The translations under genes and the position numbers were made by a program. From Anaerolineales bacterium UBA7227 (GTDB lineage Bacteria > Chloroflexota > Anaerolineae > Anaerolineales > Villigracilaceae), in assembly GCA_002473085.1 (NCBI GenBank), contig DKTP01000031.1:1-23858 (forward strand): 23,858 nt of DNA, given 5' to 3'. The stretch's first letter is position 1. Every line of letters begins with the position of its first letter. Of the stretch, positions 8,451-15,029 are shown in pieces. The notes beneath the pieces are model-generated. The model was not told the DNA's origin. It searched no databases and saw only the letters and a program-made list of their open reading frames with translations.

Positions 8451-8506
8451 TAAATCCAGCTCCGAGACCCGCAAGATTTCGAAAACACGAACACTCAGGA
8501 AACAAC

Positions 8507-8947
8507 ATGAAGATCAACGTAAAAATTGGCGAACACAGTTACACAGTCGAGATCGAAGACTTGAACGCGCGTCCCATCGTCGCGATCGTGGACGGCGAGC
8601 GGTTCGAGGTGACGCCCGATAACGGGAAGCCGCTCGAAGTTCGCTCGGAACCAAGCCGCGTCGTCCGGAAGGAAGCGGGCGCGCAAGCGGCGTCCGCGCC
8701 GAAGGCGGCCGGGGGAAATCTCGCCGCGCCCGGCGACAAGTTCATCTCCGCGCCGCTGCCGGGAACGGTCGCCGAAATTCTCGTCAAAGCCGGCGACGAG
8801 GTGAAAAGCGGACAGGTCGTCTTCGTTATTGACGCGATGAAGATGAAAAACAGCGTGCGCGCGGCGCGCGACGGAAAGGTCTCCGCCGTCCTTGCCAGCG
8901 CGGGACAGACCGTGCCGCACAAACATCCCCTGCTGGAGTTCGAATGA
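8507..8947 (+). CDS. Biotin carboxyl carrier protein of the decarboxylase
   Basis: A 146-residue biotinyl carrier. The C-terminal biotinyl/lipoyl domain (about 76-146) contains the AMKM biotinylation motif with the target Lys112, preceded by the 'SAPLPGTV' strand and a Gly-Asp-Glu-Val turn. Residues 1-45 form a short N-terminal domain like those of methylmalonyl-CoA and oxaloacetate decarboxylase carriers, joined by an Ala/Pro/Gly-rich flexible linker. The carrier brings the carboxyl group from the carboxyltransferase to the membrane beta subunit. CAGGA (8496-8500) supports the ATG at 8507. The stop overlaps the start of the beta subunit gene by 4 nt (ATGA), showing translational coupling. 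Confidence 0.92.
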   Translation: MKINVKIGEHSYTVEIEDLNARPIVAIVDGERFEVTPDNGKPLEVRSEPSRVVRKEAGAQAASAPKAAGGNLAAPGDKFISAPLPGTVAEILVKAGDEVKSGQVVFVIDAMKMKNSVRAARDGKVSAVLASAGQTVPHKHPLLEFE

Positions 8948-10086
8948 ACCTGCTCGAATTGCTGGCAAACGTATTCGGCGGGCTGACCTTCACCTGGGCC
9001 AACGCGCTGATGCTGCTCATCGGCGGCGCGCTCATCTATCTCGCGGTCGCGAAAGAGTACGAGCCCGTGCTGCTGCTGCCCATCGGATTCGGCTGCATCC
9101 TCGCCAACCTCGGCATGTCCGTTTACGCGGATGGAAGTTTTTTGCAGGTCATCTACAAAGCGGGCATCGAGACCGAGCTCTTCCCCCTGCTCGTCTTTAT
9201 TGGCGTCGGCGCGATGATTGACTTCCGTCCGCTGCTGGCGCAGCCCTCGCTGGCGTTGCTCGGCGCGGCGGGACAGTTCGGCATCTTCGGGACTCTCCTG
9301 CTGGCGGCCGCGCTGGGATTTCCGTTGAACGAGGCCGCCTCCATCGGCGTGATCGGCGCGATCGACGGCCCCACCGCCATCTTTGTGACGACCAAACTCG
9401 CGCCGCATCTGCTCGGACCGATCGCGGTCGCGGCCTACTCGTACATGAGTCTCGTCCCGATCATTCAACCGCCCATCATGCGCGCGCTGACGACGCGCCG
9501 CGAACGCCTCATCCGCATGGACTACGCGCCGCGTCCCGTCTCGCGCGTCACCGCCATCGCGTTCCCCGTCGTAGTGACCATCGCCGTCAGCCTGATCGCC
9601 CCGTCCGCCGCGCCGCTGATCGCCGCGCTCATGCTCGGAAACCTGCTGCGCGAAGCGGGCGTAGTGGACAGGTTGAGCAAAGCCGCTCAGAACGAGATCA
9701 TCAACATCGCCACGCTGTTCCTCGGTCTCGCCATCGGCGCGACGATGACCGCCGAGAAATTTCTCTACGACCCCGCGACGGGAATCCAATGGCAGACGCT
9801 GATGATCCTCGGACTCGGCCTGCTCGCCTTCATCGTGGACACCGTCGCGGGCTTGCTCTTCGGCAAGTTGATGTCCTTCGTCACGGGCGGGAAAGTCAAC
9901 CCCCTCATCGGCGCGTGCGGGATCAGCGCCTTCCCCATGGCGGGACGCCTGTCCGCGAAAATGGCGCTGGACGAGGACCCCGACAACTTCATCCTGATGC
10001 ACGCCATGGGATCGAACACCGCAGGCCAGCTGGGAAGCGTCATCGCGGGAGGGGTGTTGCTGGCGGTGGTGTTGGGGATGATGTAG
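8944..10086 (+). CDS. Sodium ion-translocating decarboxylase beta subunit (OadB/MmdB/GcdB family)
   Basis: A 380-residue polytopic membrane protein that decarboxylates carboxybiotin and pumps Na+ outward. Family signatures are GAIDGPTAIF (Asp141 corresponds to the essential Asp), AVAAYSYMSLVPIIQPPIMR (Tyr165/Tyr167 region), ALTTRRER, SAFPMAGR, and HAMGSNTAGQLGS, which carries the Asn and Ser equivalents of the conserved NVAGxxGS element. About ten hydrophobic segments are visible. It begins inside the biotin carrier stop codon. Whether the enzyme acts on oxaloacetate, methylmalonyl-CoA, malonyl-CoA or glutaconyl-CoA is set by the carboxyltransferase subunit, which is not in this window. It is the last gene of the operon and is followed directly by a terminator. 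Confidence 0.93.
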   Translation: MNLLELLANVFGGLTFTWANALMLLIGGALIYLAVAKEYEPVLLLPIGFGCILANLGMSVYADGSFLQVIYKAGIETELFPLLVFIGVGAMIDFRPLLAQPSLALLGAAGQFGIFGTLLLAAALGFPLNEAASIGVIGAIDGPTAIFVTTKLAPHLLGPIAVAAYSYMSLVPIIQPPIMRALTTRRERLIRMDYAPRPVSRVTAIAFPVVVTIAVSLIAPSAAPLIAALMLGNLLREAGVVDRLSKAAQNEIINIATLFLGLAIGATMTAEKFLYDPATGIQWQTLMILGLGLLAFIVDTVAGLLFGKLMSFVTGGKVNPLIGACGISAFPMAGRLSAKMALDEDPDNFILMHAMGSNTAGQLGSVIAGGVLLAVVLGMM

Positions 10087-10091
10087 AAAAG

Positions 10092-10124
10092 AAAAAGCCA
10101 GAGACGAAGTGTCCTGGCTTTTTT
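10092..10124 (+). terminator. Rho-independent terminator of the methyltransferase/decarboxylase operon
   Basis: The arms aaaaagccag (10092-10101) and ctggcttttt (10114-10123) form a 10-bp stem with a 12-nt loop, ending in a run of six T. It lies 5 nt after the beta subunit stop and before the convergent toxin gene. Confidence 0.85.
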
Positions 10125-10142
10125 GGTTAGAATCACGTCCCT

Positions 10143-10571
10143 TTATTTTGGCAGAACAGACAAGCCGGAGTCCTGCGCCGCCTTGCGGAGTTGGCTGTCA
10201 AAAGTCGCGAAAATGACAGGCGTTTGAAGCGCTTCCTGCCACACCAACGCGCAGGCGAGATGAACGGCATCGTAGCCGCGCAGAACAAACTGGCAAATCA
10301 GGAAATCGGCGCGGGAGACAACCTGCTCGGTGATTGGAATACGATGAAAGTATTCCCAATCATGGCGAAAATCACTCAGGCCAGTTTTGTATTGGGATTC
10401 AGTGGCGATTTTCATTCGATACACGCGATTGATTCCCGAAGAAATCTCGGCACGTGCGATCAACCCTGCCGCAATCACGTCAGCCTTCGCGATCCAATTT
10501 CGCACCGATTCAGAATCGGCTTCTTCTACGTAAACCTTGATGAGCGCGCTGGAATCAATATAGAGATTCAT
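10143..10571 (-). CDS. vapC: PIN-domain toxin (VapC-like ribonuclease)
   Basis: A 142-residue PIN-domain protein, the expected length for a VapC toxin that cleaves RNA (often tRNA or rRNA) with Mg2+. The acidic catalytic set is visible: Asp6 in LYIDSSAL, Glu42 in RAEISSG, Asp101 in GYDAVHLA and Asp125 in TFDSQL. Its start lies 17 nt inside the end of the antitoxin gene, so the pair is translationally coupled. The two genes are clearly less GC-rich than their neighbours, which suggests horizontal transfer. It faces the large operon tail to tail, separated by the terminator. Confidence 0.9.
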   Translation of the reverse strand: MNLYIDSSALIKVYVEEADSESVRNWIAKADVIAAGLIARAEISSGINRVYRMKIATESQYKTGLSDFRHDWEYFHRIPITEQVVSRADFLICQFVLRGYDAVHLACALVWQEALQTPVIFATFDSQLRKAAQDSGLSVLPK

Positions 10572-10848
10572 TCCGCATCTCGATGATGATATCCGATGCC
10601 AGTTTATCGCTTTTGTTGATGATCGCGGGTTTCACGGGTTTTAGTTTTTTCCCATTCCACAAAATCACTCCCGCGTCCACTAACGCCTTCATGCGCGCGG
10701 TAACATCATTCTCCGCTACGGGAGGCAGAACACGTCCCACCACCTTGCCATGGGAGGTGATGGTAATCGTCTGGCCTTTTTCCAACTTTTTCAAGTAGGC
10801 GCTTAAATTAGTCTTGAAATCACGGATACCAACTGTCAGTTCAGCCAT
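10555..10848 (-). CDS. Phd/YefM-type antitoxin
   Basis: A 97-residue type II antitoxin. The N-terminal part (about 1-45: VGIRDFKTNLSAYLKKLEKG, then a basic ITSHGKVVGRVLP strand) is the Phd/YefM DNA-binding fold. The C-terminal half is the likely toxin-neutralising tail and is rich in Lys. AAGGAG sits at 10855-10860, 6 nt before the ATG. A perfect 9-nt inverted repeat over the promoter just upstream is the likely autoregulatory operator. The gene precedes and overlaps the PIN toxin gene. Confidence 0.88.
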   Translation of the reverse strand: MAELTVGIRDFKTNLSAYLKKLEKGQTITITSHGKVVGRVLPPVAENDVTARMKALVDAGVILWNGKKLKPVKPAIINKSDKLASDIIIEMRNESLY

Positions 10849-10860
10849 TTCAATCTCCTT

Positions 10861-10890
10861 TGTGACTACATTTTATCATAAGTAGTCACA
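10861..10890 (-). promoter_or_regulatory. Antitoxin operator over the toxin-antitoxin promoter
   Basis: A perfect 9-nt inverted repeat (tgtgactac at 10861-10869, gtagtcaca at 10882-10890) flanks a 12-nt spacer. Read on the - strand, the spacer contains TTATGATAAAAT, a good -10 candidate. A palindrome centred on the -10 box directly upstream of an antitoxin gene is the standard layout for autorepression by Phd/YefM-type proteins. Confidence 0.75.
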
Positions 10891-10900
10891 TTTCCCAAAA

Positions 10901-11389
10901 TTAAAAACGGAGCTTCCTCCCCAACGGAAATAACGGCAACCAATTGATTCGATATTTCGGCCCTGCGAATTCGCGCATCAACTCGCGGGCGCGGAGGAGA
11001 TCGGCGCGGGATTCGAGGGAGAGGGTCATCAACTCCTCGATGACGGCGCAGCCGCGCGGCGAGGAGGCATATCTGCCCGTCAGCGATTTCAGGAAAGCGA
11101 ATTGCTCCTGCCAGGCTTCCAATTCCCCGCGCACGGAGAGGGCGGCGACGAGTCCCTGCTTTAAGTGTCTCACCTCGTGGACGAGGAGGCTGAGCGCGTA
11201 GGCCTCGTCCGCGAGCAGGGCGGGATTCAGTTCGACGCCGCCGAACAACGTCCAGCGCGCGCCGGTCGGCTGGGGGCGCAGACCGACTCGGACGCGGCGC
11301 GCCCGCAGGAAGTCACGCGCGGCGCGGCCCTCGGGACCGGTCTCGTCGAGGCGGGTCAGCAATCGGTCCAGTTTGGAGACGTCGTCCAT
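10901..11389 (-). CDS. Small HExxH-motif protein, putative zincin-like hydrolase
   Basis: I do not recognise the family. From the ATG at 11389 it is 162 residues long. It contains LLVHEVRHLKQG (His71, Glu72, His75), an HExxH zinc motif, followed by GELEAW with Glu89/Glu91 as a possible third ligand. This spacing resembles zincin metallopeptidases, although the protein is small and has no signal peptide. The N terminus is a charged helix and the C terminus is hydrophobic and basic. A longer upstream frame exists to 11494, but TATACT lies 6 nt before this ATG with no Shine-Dalgarno, which suggests a leaderless start here. It is divergent from the thiolase gene. Confidence 0.7.
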   Translation of the reverse strand: MDDVSKLDRLLTRLDETGPEGRAARDFLRARRVRVGLRPQPTGARWTLFGGVELNPALLADEAYALSLLVHEVRHLKQGLVAALSVRGELEAWQEQFAFLKSLTGRYASSPRGCAVIEELMTLSLESRADLLRARELMREFAGPKYRINWLPLFPLGRKLRF

Positions 11390-11395
11390 GCGGCA

Positions 11396-11401
11396 AGTAT
11401 A
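11396..11401 (-). promoter_or_regulatory. -10 box (TATACT) for the HExxH gene, leaderless candidate
   Basis: TATACT on the - strand ends 6 nt before the ATG at 11389, so transcription would begin at or next to the start codon. No convincing -35 was found. Confidence 0.5.
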
Positions 11402-11437
11402 ATCGGCAATTCGAGAGGAACTGATAGAGTCATCGGG

Positions 11438-11443
11438 TAGAAT
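11438..11443 (+). promoter_or_regulatory. -10 box (TAGAAT) for the thiolase gene
   Basis: TAGAAT lies 14 nt before the thiolase ATG, with a GAGAGG ribosome site (11448-11453) in between. It is 36 nt from the opposing -10 of the HExxH gene, so the two promoters are divergent. The -35 is not recognisable. Confidence 0.4.
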
Positions 11444-11457
11444 ATCCGAGAGGAAAA

Positions 11458-12606
11458 ATGAGACCTGTAGCCATCCTGGGCATCGGCCAGACAAAAATTG
11501 ACGAACATTGGGACAAATCGCTAAAGGAACTGGCGGGCGAGGCGGCCTTTGAAGCGCTGAAAGACGCGGGCATCGAGCGCGCCGATTCGCTCTTCGTGGG
11601 CAATATGCTCTCGCCGCTCATTGACCGCCAGAACCAACTCGGCGCGCACCTCGCGGACTGGATCGGAATGTGGGGCGCGGAGGCGACGAAGATCGAAGCC
11701 GCCTGCGGGTCGGGCGCGGCGGCGTTTCGCGCGGGACTGACGGCGGTCGCGGCGGGCGAGACGGAGGTCGCGCTGGTTCTCGGCGTCGAGAAGATGACCG
11801 ACCGCGCCGGGCGCGAGGTCACCTCGGCGCTGGCAACCGCCGCGGACGCGGATTACGAAGTGGAGCAGGGCGTCTCGTTCGTGGGGCTGAACGCGCTGGT
11901 GATGCGCCGCTACATGCACGAACACGGATGGAAGCACGCCGACTTTGCGCCGTTCACCATCAACGCGCACGCCAACGCCATGCACAATCCTTTTGCTCGC
12001 TTGCGCCAGAAAATCACGGCGGAGCAGTTCGAGAAAGCGAGCATGGTGGCGACGCCGATCAACTTGCTGGACGCCTCGCCCATCGGGGACGGCGCCGCGG
12101 CGGCGATCCTCGTCCCCGCGGAAAAGTTGACGGGACGCCGAATCGTCGTGGCTGGCTCCGCCTCCGCGACGGACACTATCGCCGTCCACTCGCGGCGCGA
12201 CCCGCTGTTCCTTTCGGCCGCGTACGCGTCGTCGAAGCAGGCGTACGCGCAGGCGGGGATCGACGCGGCGGACGTGGACGTGTTCGAGCTGCACGACGCG
12301 TTCTCCATCATGGCGGCGCTGTCGCTGGAGGCGTGCGGGTTCGCGGAACGCGGGCAGGGACCGCGTCTCGGCCTGGACGGGCAGATCCAGCCCAAAGGCC
12401 GCGTTCCCGTCTGCACGCGGGGAGGGCTGAAAGCGCGCGGACATCCCGTCGGCGCGACGGGGATGTACCAGATCGTGGAGGTCGTCCAGCAGCTGCGCGG
12501 CGAGTGCGGCGAGACGCAGGTGGACGGCGCGGAGATCGGCCTGGCGCAAAACATCGGCGGTTCGGGCGCGACGATTCTGACCCACATTTTGCGCCTGGAA
12601 ACGTGA
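11458..12606 (+). CDS. Archaeal/SCP2-type thiolase (acetyl-CoA acetyltransferase family)
   Basis: A 382-residue thiolase-fold enzyme, expected to condense or cleave acyl-CoA thioesters. The nucleophile is Cys83 in AACGSGAAAF. Active-site His residues are in FELHDAFS and in the GGLKARGHPVGATG segment (His329). The C-terminal CxG cysteine of classical biosynthetic thiolases is replaced by QNIGGSGA, as in archaeal and SCP2-type thiolases. Those proteins usually work with a neighbouring DUF35 OB-fold/zinc-ribbon partner and often an HMG-CoA synthase. Neither is next to it here, where the following gene is a PilZ protein. The substrate is uncertain. A GAGAGGA Shine-Dalgarno supports the start. Confidence 0.88.
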   Translation: MRPVAILGIGQTKIDEHWDKSLKELAGEAAFEALKDAGIERADSLFVGNMLSPLIDRQNQLGAHLADWIGMWGAEATKIEAACGSGAAAFRAGLTAVAAGETEVALVLGVEKMTDRAGREVTSALATAADADYEVEQGVSFVGLNALVMRRYMHEHGWKHADFAPFTINAHANAMHNPFARLRQKITAEQFEKASMVATPINLLDASPIGDGAAAAILVPAEKLTGRRIVVAGSASATDTIAVHSRRDPLFLSAAYASSKQAYAQAGIDAADVDVFELHDAFSIMAALSLEACGFAERGQGPRLGLDGQIQPKGRVPVCTRGGLKARGHPVGATGMYQIVEVVQQLRGECGETQVDGAEIGLAQNIGGSGATILTHILRLET

Positions 12607-12616
12607 CAATTAATCC

Positions 12617-12645
12617 TTGCCTCTCATTTCATAATGTTTTATACT
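12617..12645 (+). promoter_or_regulatory. Sigma-70-type promoter of the PilZ gene
   Basis: TTGCCT (12617-12622), a 17-nt spacer and TATACT (12640-12645) lie in the AT-rich gap after the thiolase stop. A near-perfect AAAGGAGGT ribosome site (12667-12675) follows before the ATG at 12679. Confidence 0.65.
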
Positions 12646-12678
12646 TTCGATTAAGACGCCTTTAAGAAAGGAGGTCCC

Positions 12679-13062
12679 ATGCCATCGGAAAAAAGAAAAC
12701 TCGCCCGCCGCAATTTCTCATACTACATGCGCGTCATGGATGAGGCCAACGGCCAGCTGCTCGGTCACCTGGCCGACATCAGCACGGGCGGCTTCAAACT
12801 GGACTGCTCCAACAGCATCCCCATCAACAAAGACTTCCGCCTGCGAATTGACCTGACAAGAGACGTCGCCAATAAAAGTTTCATGGTATTCATGGCGCGC
12901 AGTAAATGGTGCCGCCCCGATCCCATTGACCCGACCTCCTATAACGTCGGTTTTCAGATCAGCAACATGTCGCCCAGCGACTTTGAAATTTTCTCGCGCA
13001 TGTTCGAAAAATACGGCTCCGACGACTCGCAAAAGCGAAGCGACGATTATCTCTGGCGCTAA
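12679..13062 (+). CDS. PilZ-domain c-di-GMP-binding protein
   Basis: A 127-residue single-domain PilZ protein, which senses the second messenger cyclic di-GMP. Both binding motifs are intact: RKLAR (Arg6-xxx-Arg10) near the N terminus and DISTGG (Asp33, Ser35, Gly38). The rest is the usual six-strand barrel with a C-terminal helix ending in a charged, basic/acidic tail. There is no output domain, so it would act by binding a partner protein. It has its own promoter, a very strong Shine-Dalgarno and a downstream hairpin terminator, so it is probably transcribed alone and well. Its partner cannot be deduced from the neighbours. Confidence 0.9.
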   Translation: MPSEKRKLARRNFSYYMRVMDEANGQLLGHLADISTGGFKLDCSNSIPINKDFRLRIDLTRDVANKSFMVFMARSKWCRPDPIDPTSYNVGFQISNMSPSDFEIFSRMFEKYGSDDSQKRSDDYLWR

Positions 13063-13071
13063 AACGACCCG

Positions 13072-13098
13072 AACCAGGTTTCTCAAAGAAGCCTGGTT
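13072..13098 (+). terminator. Hairpin terminator after the PilZ gene (repeat copy A)
   Basis: The arms aaccaggtttct (13072-13083) and agaagcctggtt (13087-13098) give a 12-bp stem with one G-T pair and a 3-nt loop, followed by TCTGTATT. It starts 9 nt after the PilZ stop. The arms match the hairpin at 14990-15020. Confidence 0.7.
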
Positions 13099-13105
13099 TC
13101 TGTAT

Positions 13106-13111
13106 TAAAAT
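13106..13111 (+). promoter_or_regulatory. -10 box (TAAAAT) for the first acyltransferase, leaderless candidate
   Basis: TAAAAT ends 7 nt before the ATG at 13119 and only a GGGG lies between, so the transcript may start at the start codon. Any -35 would fall within the preceding hairpin. Confidence 0.4.
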
Positions 13112-13118
13112 CGGGGAC

Positions 13119-13796
13119 ATGAAATACACGACCCTCCGTTCCATTGTCCGCTTCGCCCTGAACGTCATCGCCGAGGTGGAGATCGCCGGCCTTGAAAAAC
13201 TGCCGCAGGGCAACTTCATCCTCGCCGTGAATCATCTCGGACGGCTGGACACGGCCATCCTGCTTCACGCCATTGACCGCGAAGACATCATCCTGCCGGT
13301 CGCCGAAAAATACAAGGAGCATCCCCTCTTCGGGGCCATCGGCCGCGCGGTGAACGCCATCTGGCTGAACCGCTTCGACGCCGACTACGCCGCCTTCCGC
13401 GAGATCCTGACGCGCATGGAAAAAGGCGGACTGATGGTCATCGCGCCCGAGGGGACTCGCTCCAAAACCGAGGCTTTGCGGGAGGCCAGGATGGGCGTGG
13501 CGTACCTCGCCGCGAAGAGCGGATATCCCGTCCTGCCCGTCGCGCTGACGGGGACGGAAGACCGCCTCGTCGTCCAGAACTTGAAGCGCTTCCGCCGCTC
13601 GAAGATCGCCGCGCGCGCCGGGGAGTTGTTCCGCGTCGAACCTCCCCCGCGCGGACGCGGACGCGAAGAATACCTGCGCGCCGCCACCGACGAGATCATG
13701 TGCCGCATCGCCGCGGAATTGCCCGAAAAATATCGCGGCTTCTACGCGGATCATCCCCGCTTGAAGGAATTATTGGAACAGAGACAACATGCGTAA
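13119..13796 (+). CDS. PlsC-like lysophospholipid acyltransferase, paralogue A
   Basis: A 225-residue member of the 1-acylglycerol-3-phosphate acyltransferase (PlsC/LPLAT) family, which adds a fatty acyl chain to a lysolipid at the membrane. The catalytic HX4D motif is NHLGRLD near residue 38. The substrate-binding motif is APEGTRS, and a VALTGTED segment follows. The N terminus is moderately hydrophobic. The C terminus carries a TDEIMCRIAAELPEKYRG stretch shared with the next gene, so the two are clear paralogues from a tandem duplication. The stop overlaps the next start by 8 nt. The acyl acceptor is unknown; alternatives to phosphatidic acid synthesis include glycolipid or ornithine-lipid acylation. 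Confidence 0.88.
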   Translation: MKYTTLRSIVRFALNVIAEVEIAGLEKLPQGNFILAVNHLGRLDTAILLHAIDREDIILPVAEKYKEHPLFGAIGRAVNAIWLNRFDADYAAFREILTRMEKGGLMVIAPEGTRSKTEALREARMGVAYLAAKSGYPVLPVALTGTEDRLVVQNLKRFRRSKIAARAGELFRVEPPPRGRGREEYLRAATDEIMCRIAAELPEKYRGFYADHPRLKELLEQRQHA

Positions 13797-14454
13797 TTTT
13801 CTGCGCTGGCTCATCCGCTCGCTCCTCCATCTCATCGCCCGCGTAGACGTGCGCGGCTACGAGAACCTGCCCACCGAGGAAAGTTACGTGCTGGCGACCA
13901 ACCACATCGGCATCCTCGACGCCATCCTGCCGTTCGTCGCGCTCAACCGCTGGGACATTTACATCCCCGTCGCGGAAAAATGGGAAAAGAACCGCTTCCT
14001 CAACTGGCTGGGGAATTACTTCAACTTCGTCTTCATTGACCGCTTCAACCCCGACATCAAAGCCATGCGGAAACTGATCCGCCTGATGGAAGACGGCAAC
14101 GTCCTGGGCATCTCTCCCGAAGGGACGCGCAGCCGCGTCGGGTCGCTTATCGAAGCGAAGCCCGGCGTCACTTACCTCGCCACAAAACTGAACCGTCCCA
14201 TCGTGCCGGTCGCCATCACAGGGACGGAGGACAAGGCGCTCCTGGGGAATCTCAAACGGCTGAGGAAGAGCCGCATCACCGTCACGGCGGGACCGTATTT
14301 TACGCTCCCGCCCATCCCGCGCGAAAACCGCGACGAGGCGCTGAAACAGTCCACCGACGAGATCATGTGCCGAATCGCCGCCCTGCTCCCCGAAAAATAC
14401 CGCGGCGTTTATGCGGAGCATCCGAGGACGAAAGAACTGTTGGGGGGCGATTAA
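13789..14454 (+). CDS. PlsC-like lysophospholipid acyltransferase, paralogue B
   Basis: A 221-residue paralogue of the preceding gene, overlapping it by 8 nt. The catalytic motif is NHIGILD and the acceptor motif is SPEGTRSRVG, followed by VAITGTED and the shared C-terminal TDEIMCRIAALLPEKYRG segment. An N-terminal hydrophobic helix (about residues 2-18) probably sits at the membrane. Having two diverged copies in one transcript suggests two acylation steps or two acceptor types; that is inference. The last gene before a bidirectional terminator. Confidence 0.88.
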   Translation: MRNFLRWLIRSLLHLIARVDVRGYENLPTEESYVLATNHIGILDAILPFVALNRWDIYIPVAEKWEKNRFLNWLGNYFNFVFIDRFNPDIKAMRKLIRLMEDGNVLGISPEGTRSRVGSLIEAKPGVTYLATKLNRPIVPVAITGTEDKALLGNLKRLRKSRITVTAGPYFTLPPIPRENRDEALKQSTDEIMCRIAALLPEKYRGVYAEHPRTKELLGGD

Positions 14455-14455
14455 A

Positions 14456-14488
14456 AAAGAAACAGTCGCAACATGCGGCTGTCTCTTT
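14456..14488. terminator. Bidirectional terminator between the acyltransferases and ndk
   Basis: The arms aaagaaacagtcgc (14456-14469) and gcggctgtctcttt (14475-14488) pair over 14 positions with one mismatch and one G-T pair; the loop is 5 nt. On the - strand the stem runs into TTTTTTAA, a good U-tract for ndk. On the + strand it follows the acyltransferase stop by 1 nt. Confidence 0.75.
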
Positions 14489-14510
14489 CAAAAATCGCTT
14501 GCGTATCGCG

Positions 14511-14963
14511 CTATTTTTCGAATATCCAGCGGTCCACTTCCCGCTTCCAATCCACCAACTCGCTCGGCTGGAACCACAGCGCCACTTCCTTCGCGCCGTT
14601 CTCAGCGGAGTCCGACGCGTGCGTTAGGTTGCGTCCCACTTCGAGCGCAAAGTCGTGACGGAGCGTGCCGGGCGCGGCTTCGACGGGTTTCGTCGCGCCC
14701 ATCGTCTGGCGGACGGCCGCCACAGCCTGCGGGCCTTCCCAGACCATCGCCATCACGGGCGCGGACGTGATGTATTCAATCAGACCGTCGTAAAACGGTT
14801 TGCCTTTGTGGATCGCATAATGCGTCTCGGCCAGTTCCCTGCCGACCGACATGAATTTCGCCGCCGCGAGGCGCAGTCCGCGCCGCTCGAGGCGGGAGAC
14901 GACCTCCCCGATCAGTCCGCGCTGGACGCCGTCGGGTTTGACAAGTACCAGGGTTCGTTCCAC
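14511..14963 (-). CDS. ndk: Nucleoside diphosphate kinase
   Basis: A 150-residue NDK that moves the gamma phosphate from ATP to other NDPs. It shows the N-terminal [16 protein letters not shown] segment, the [13 protein letters not shown] region, and the active site RNLTHASDS with phospho-accepting His115. The usual HGSDS is HASDS here, a conservative change next to the catalytic His. The start is GTG at 14963, fixed by GGAGG (14969-14973 on the + strand coordinates) 5 nt upstream. Length and motifs are standard. It lies between two hairpins, and its own promoter was not identified. Confidence 0.97.
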   Translation of the reverse strand: MERTLVLVKPDGVQRGLIGEVVSRLERRGLRLAAAKFMSVGRELAETHYAIHKGKPFYDGLIEYITSAPVMAMVWEGPQAVAAVRQTMGATKPVEAAPGTLRHDFALEVGRNLTHASDSAENGAKEVALWFQPSELVDWKREVDRWIFEK

Positions 14964-14989
14964 AGATTCCTCCGGAAATAAGATTCAGA

Positions 14990-15020
14990 AAGACCAGGTT
15001 TCTTCGAGAAACCTGGTCTT
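14990..15020 (-). terminator. Perfect hairpin after the TPR gene (repeat copy B)
   Basis: The arms aagaccaggtttct (14990-15003) and agaaacctggtctt (15007-15020) form a perfect 14-bp stem with a 3-nt loop, 9 nt after the TPR gene stop. On the - strand it ends in CTTTCT. The inner 11 nt are the same as those of the hairpin at 13072-13098. Confidence 0.7.
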
Positions 15021-15029
15021 AATCCTTTG

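Noticed and set aside
11390..11494. Longer N terminus for the HExxH protein
   Set aside because: The extra 35 residues are Ser/Cys-rich without motif and overlap the divergent thiolase start region, while a -10 box sits directly before the ATG at 11389.
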